Shown in pieces: positions 5,171 through 6,086 of a stretch of DNA of 6,086 nucleotides. Each line of letters starts with the position of its first letter. Within the stretch, counting starts at the first letter, position 1. A program made the translations under genes and the position numbers. Below the pieces are notes generated by a model. It had not been told where the DNA came from. It saw only the letters and a program-made list of their open reading frames with translations, and searched no databases. This stretch comes from Deltaproteobacteria bacterium (GTDB taxonomy: Bacteria; Desulfobacterota; Desulfuromonadia; Geobacterales; Pseudopelobacteraceae): NCBI GenBank assembly GCA_030654645.1, contig JAURXC010000290.1, positions 1 to 6,086 on the forward strand, written 5' to 3'.

Positions 5171-6086
5171 ATGGAACTAGCACGCAGAAACAGCCGGCTG
5201 AATCCGGCCGCCGCTTTGATCTGGCTCTCGGCCCTGGCTGGGCTGATACTGACGATCATGGAACTTTTGAAGATCTGTACCGATGCCTGCAGCGAGACCG
5301 CCGCCTTCACCATTTTCGGCATCAATTTCGGCTGGTTCGGACTGGCCTTCTTTTCCACCGTGCTGATCTCCCTGGCCGCACGAAAACGACTCCCACTGGC
5401 GGGTCTGCTGCTGTCGCTGCTCTTTTTCGGGGCGGCGGGAGCTGAAATGAGGTTTATCTGGCTGCAGAAATATGTGATCGGAAAGTGGTGCCCCATCTGT
5501 CTGGCAATCGCCGCGGCAGTCTATCTCGGCAGCTCTGCGCTGCTTTATGAAACCATACGGAGAGAACCAATGAAAACCGGATTTAAAAAAATCGCAGTAA
5601 TGATCGTCGCACTCGTCATCGGCACAATCACGGCTACTTTTGGCGTGGTCAAAGAGAGCCAGGCAGGGCTTGATCTGTTCCTCGGCAAGGCAAAGAGCCC
5701 GGTCACGGTCTATTTCATCAGCGACTGGTTCTGTCCGGTCTGCCAGCAGATCGAGCCGCGCATCGAGCAGATTCATGCCAGCATTGTCAACGATGCCCGT
5801 GTCACCTTTATCGACTACCCGATCCATGCCGAGACAAACAACTTCACCCCCTACAACCTGCAGTTCCTGGCCTTCGAGAAGGAAAACTACCCCAAACTGC
5901 GCAGCGCCCTGGCCACACTGGCCAAAAAAACCAAAACCCCGACTCCCGAACAGGTTCAGGCCGCGGTGACACCTTATGGCGTCAAGCTGAGACAGGTGAA
6001 CTATGCCGACATCCTCTACGGCCTGCAGACAAACCTGACCACCTATCGCGGATTCGGTGTGACCGCCACGCCCACCGTGGTCGTGG
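5171..6086 (+). CDS. VKOR domain fused to a DsbA-like thioredoxin domain, disulfide-forming enzyme (C-terminus cut by window edge)
   Basis: The frame is open for 305 codons to the window edge. Residues 1-133 form a vitamin K epoxide reductase-type module with four helices (about 14-33, 53-70, 75-93, 105-126), loop cysteines C36 and C40, the conserved stretch FGINFGWFGL (49-58), and the quinone-side active site C107-P-I-C110. Arg/Lys at 130-140 mark the cytoplasmic turn. A fifth helix (about 140-160) returns the chain to the periplasm. The thioredoxin part has WFC188PVC191, a helical insertion of about 100 residues as in DsbA, and the cis-Pro loop TATP301TVVV. By family knowledge the thioredoxin part oxidises substrate thiols, and the VKOR part re-oxidises it using quinone. 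The ATG at 5171 has only a weak GGGAA 10 nt upstream. An in-frame ATG at 5126 would add 15 polar residues and has no ribosome binding site. Confidence 0.93.
   Translation, partial: MELARRNSRLNPAAALIWLSALAGLILTIMELLKICTDACSETAAFTIFGINFGWFGLAFFSTVLISLAARKRLPLAGLLLSLLFFGAAGAEMRFIWLQKYVIGKWCPICLAIAAAVYLGSSALLYETIRREPMKTGFKKIAVMIVALVIGTITATFGVVKESQAGLDLFLGKAKSPVTVYFISDWFCPVCQQIEPRIEQIHASIVNDARVTFIDYPIHAETNNFTPYNLQFLAFEKENYPKLRSALATLAKKTKTPTPEQVQAAVTPYGVKLRQVNYADILYGLQTNLTTYRGFGVTATPTVVV
5559..5564 (+). promoter_or_regulatory. Possible internal ribosome binding site inside the fusion gene
   Basis: GGAGAG lies 5 nt before an in-frame ATG (5570-5572, Met134). Starting there would give the fifth helix as a signal or anchor (MKTGFKKIAVMIVALVIG) plus the thioredoxin domain. 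The site looks better than the one before the first ATG. It may be an active second start or a relic of two once-separate genes. Confidence 0.35.

Noticed and set aside
5177..5827. 216-codon minus-strand frame
   Set aside because: It lies opposite the VKOR-DsbA fusion, which shows both CxxC sites, the helices and the cis-Pro loop. The minus-strand translation is charged and has no motif.

Overview
The window looks like part of a Gram-negative chromosome of moderate GC. The outer-membrane and periplasmic efflux parts and the signal peptides support a Gram-negative. A VKOR-type disulfide enzyme and the look of the Cys-rich protein (C-terminal LSKFIPPQ) suggest a Geobacter-like member of the Desulfuromonadales. 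That placement rests on recall of family style and is an inference.

Layout, minus strand, read from about 5038 down to 1. A candidate promoter precedes a 119-residue exported Cys/His-rich protein (4636-4995). Next come an outer-membrane efflux protein of the TolC/CzcC family (3219-4508, TTG start), a periplasmic adaptor of the CzcB/CusB family with a His-rich N-terminal linker (1849-3123, GTG start), and the first 542 residues of a heavy-metal RND pump of the CusA/CzcA family (1-1628, running off the left edge). The order is small protein - C - B - A, all in one direction, so it is probably one transcript. The two gaps inside C-B-A (95 and 220 bp) each carry a different palindromic repeat. 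One is a double-hairpin repeat with GTAGGGGC ends (3152-3207). The other has 26-bp inverted arms (1718-1816) with four copies of an ATCTGAT/ATCAGAT word.

Layout, plus strand. Divergent from the efflux genes, across a 175-bp control region, lies an open frame from 5171 to the right edge. It reads without a stop through a four-helix VKOR domain (loop Cys36/Cys40, active site C107-P-I-C110), a fifth membrane helix, and a DsbA-like thioredoxin domain (C188-P-V-C191, cis-Pro301). It is therefore a single-chain disulfide-forming enzyme, cut by the window edge. An internal ATG with a good ribosome binding site (Met134) could also give the thioredoxin part alone.

How it fits together. A, B and C form the usual tripartite pump spanning both membranes, exporting heavy-metal cations. 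The Cys-rich protein is a plausible periplasmic metal binder or sensor for it. The VKOR-DsbA fusion would make periplasmic disulfides, a process that thiophilic metals disturb. A functional link between the two divergent units is an inference from position only. The metal cannot be fixed: the pump's helix-4 motif is closer to CusA than to CzcA, but the adaptor has a His-rich rather than Met-rich N-terminus.
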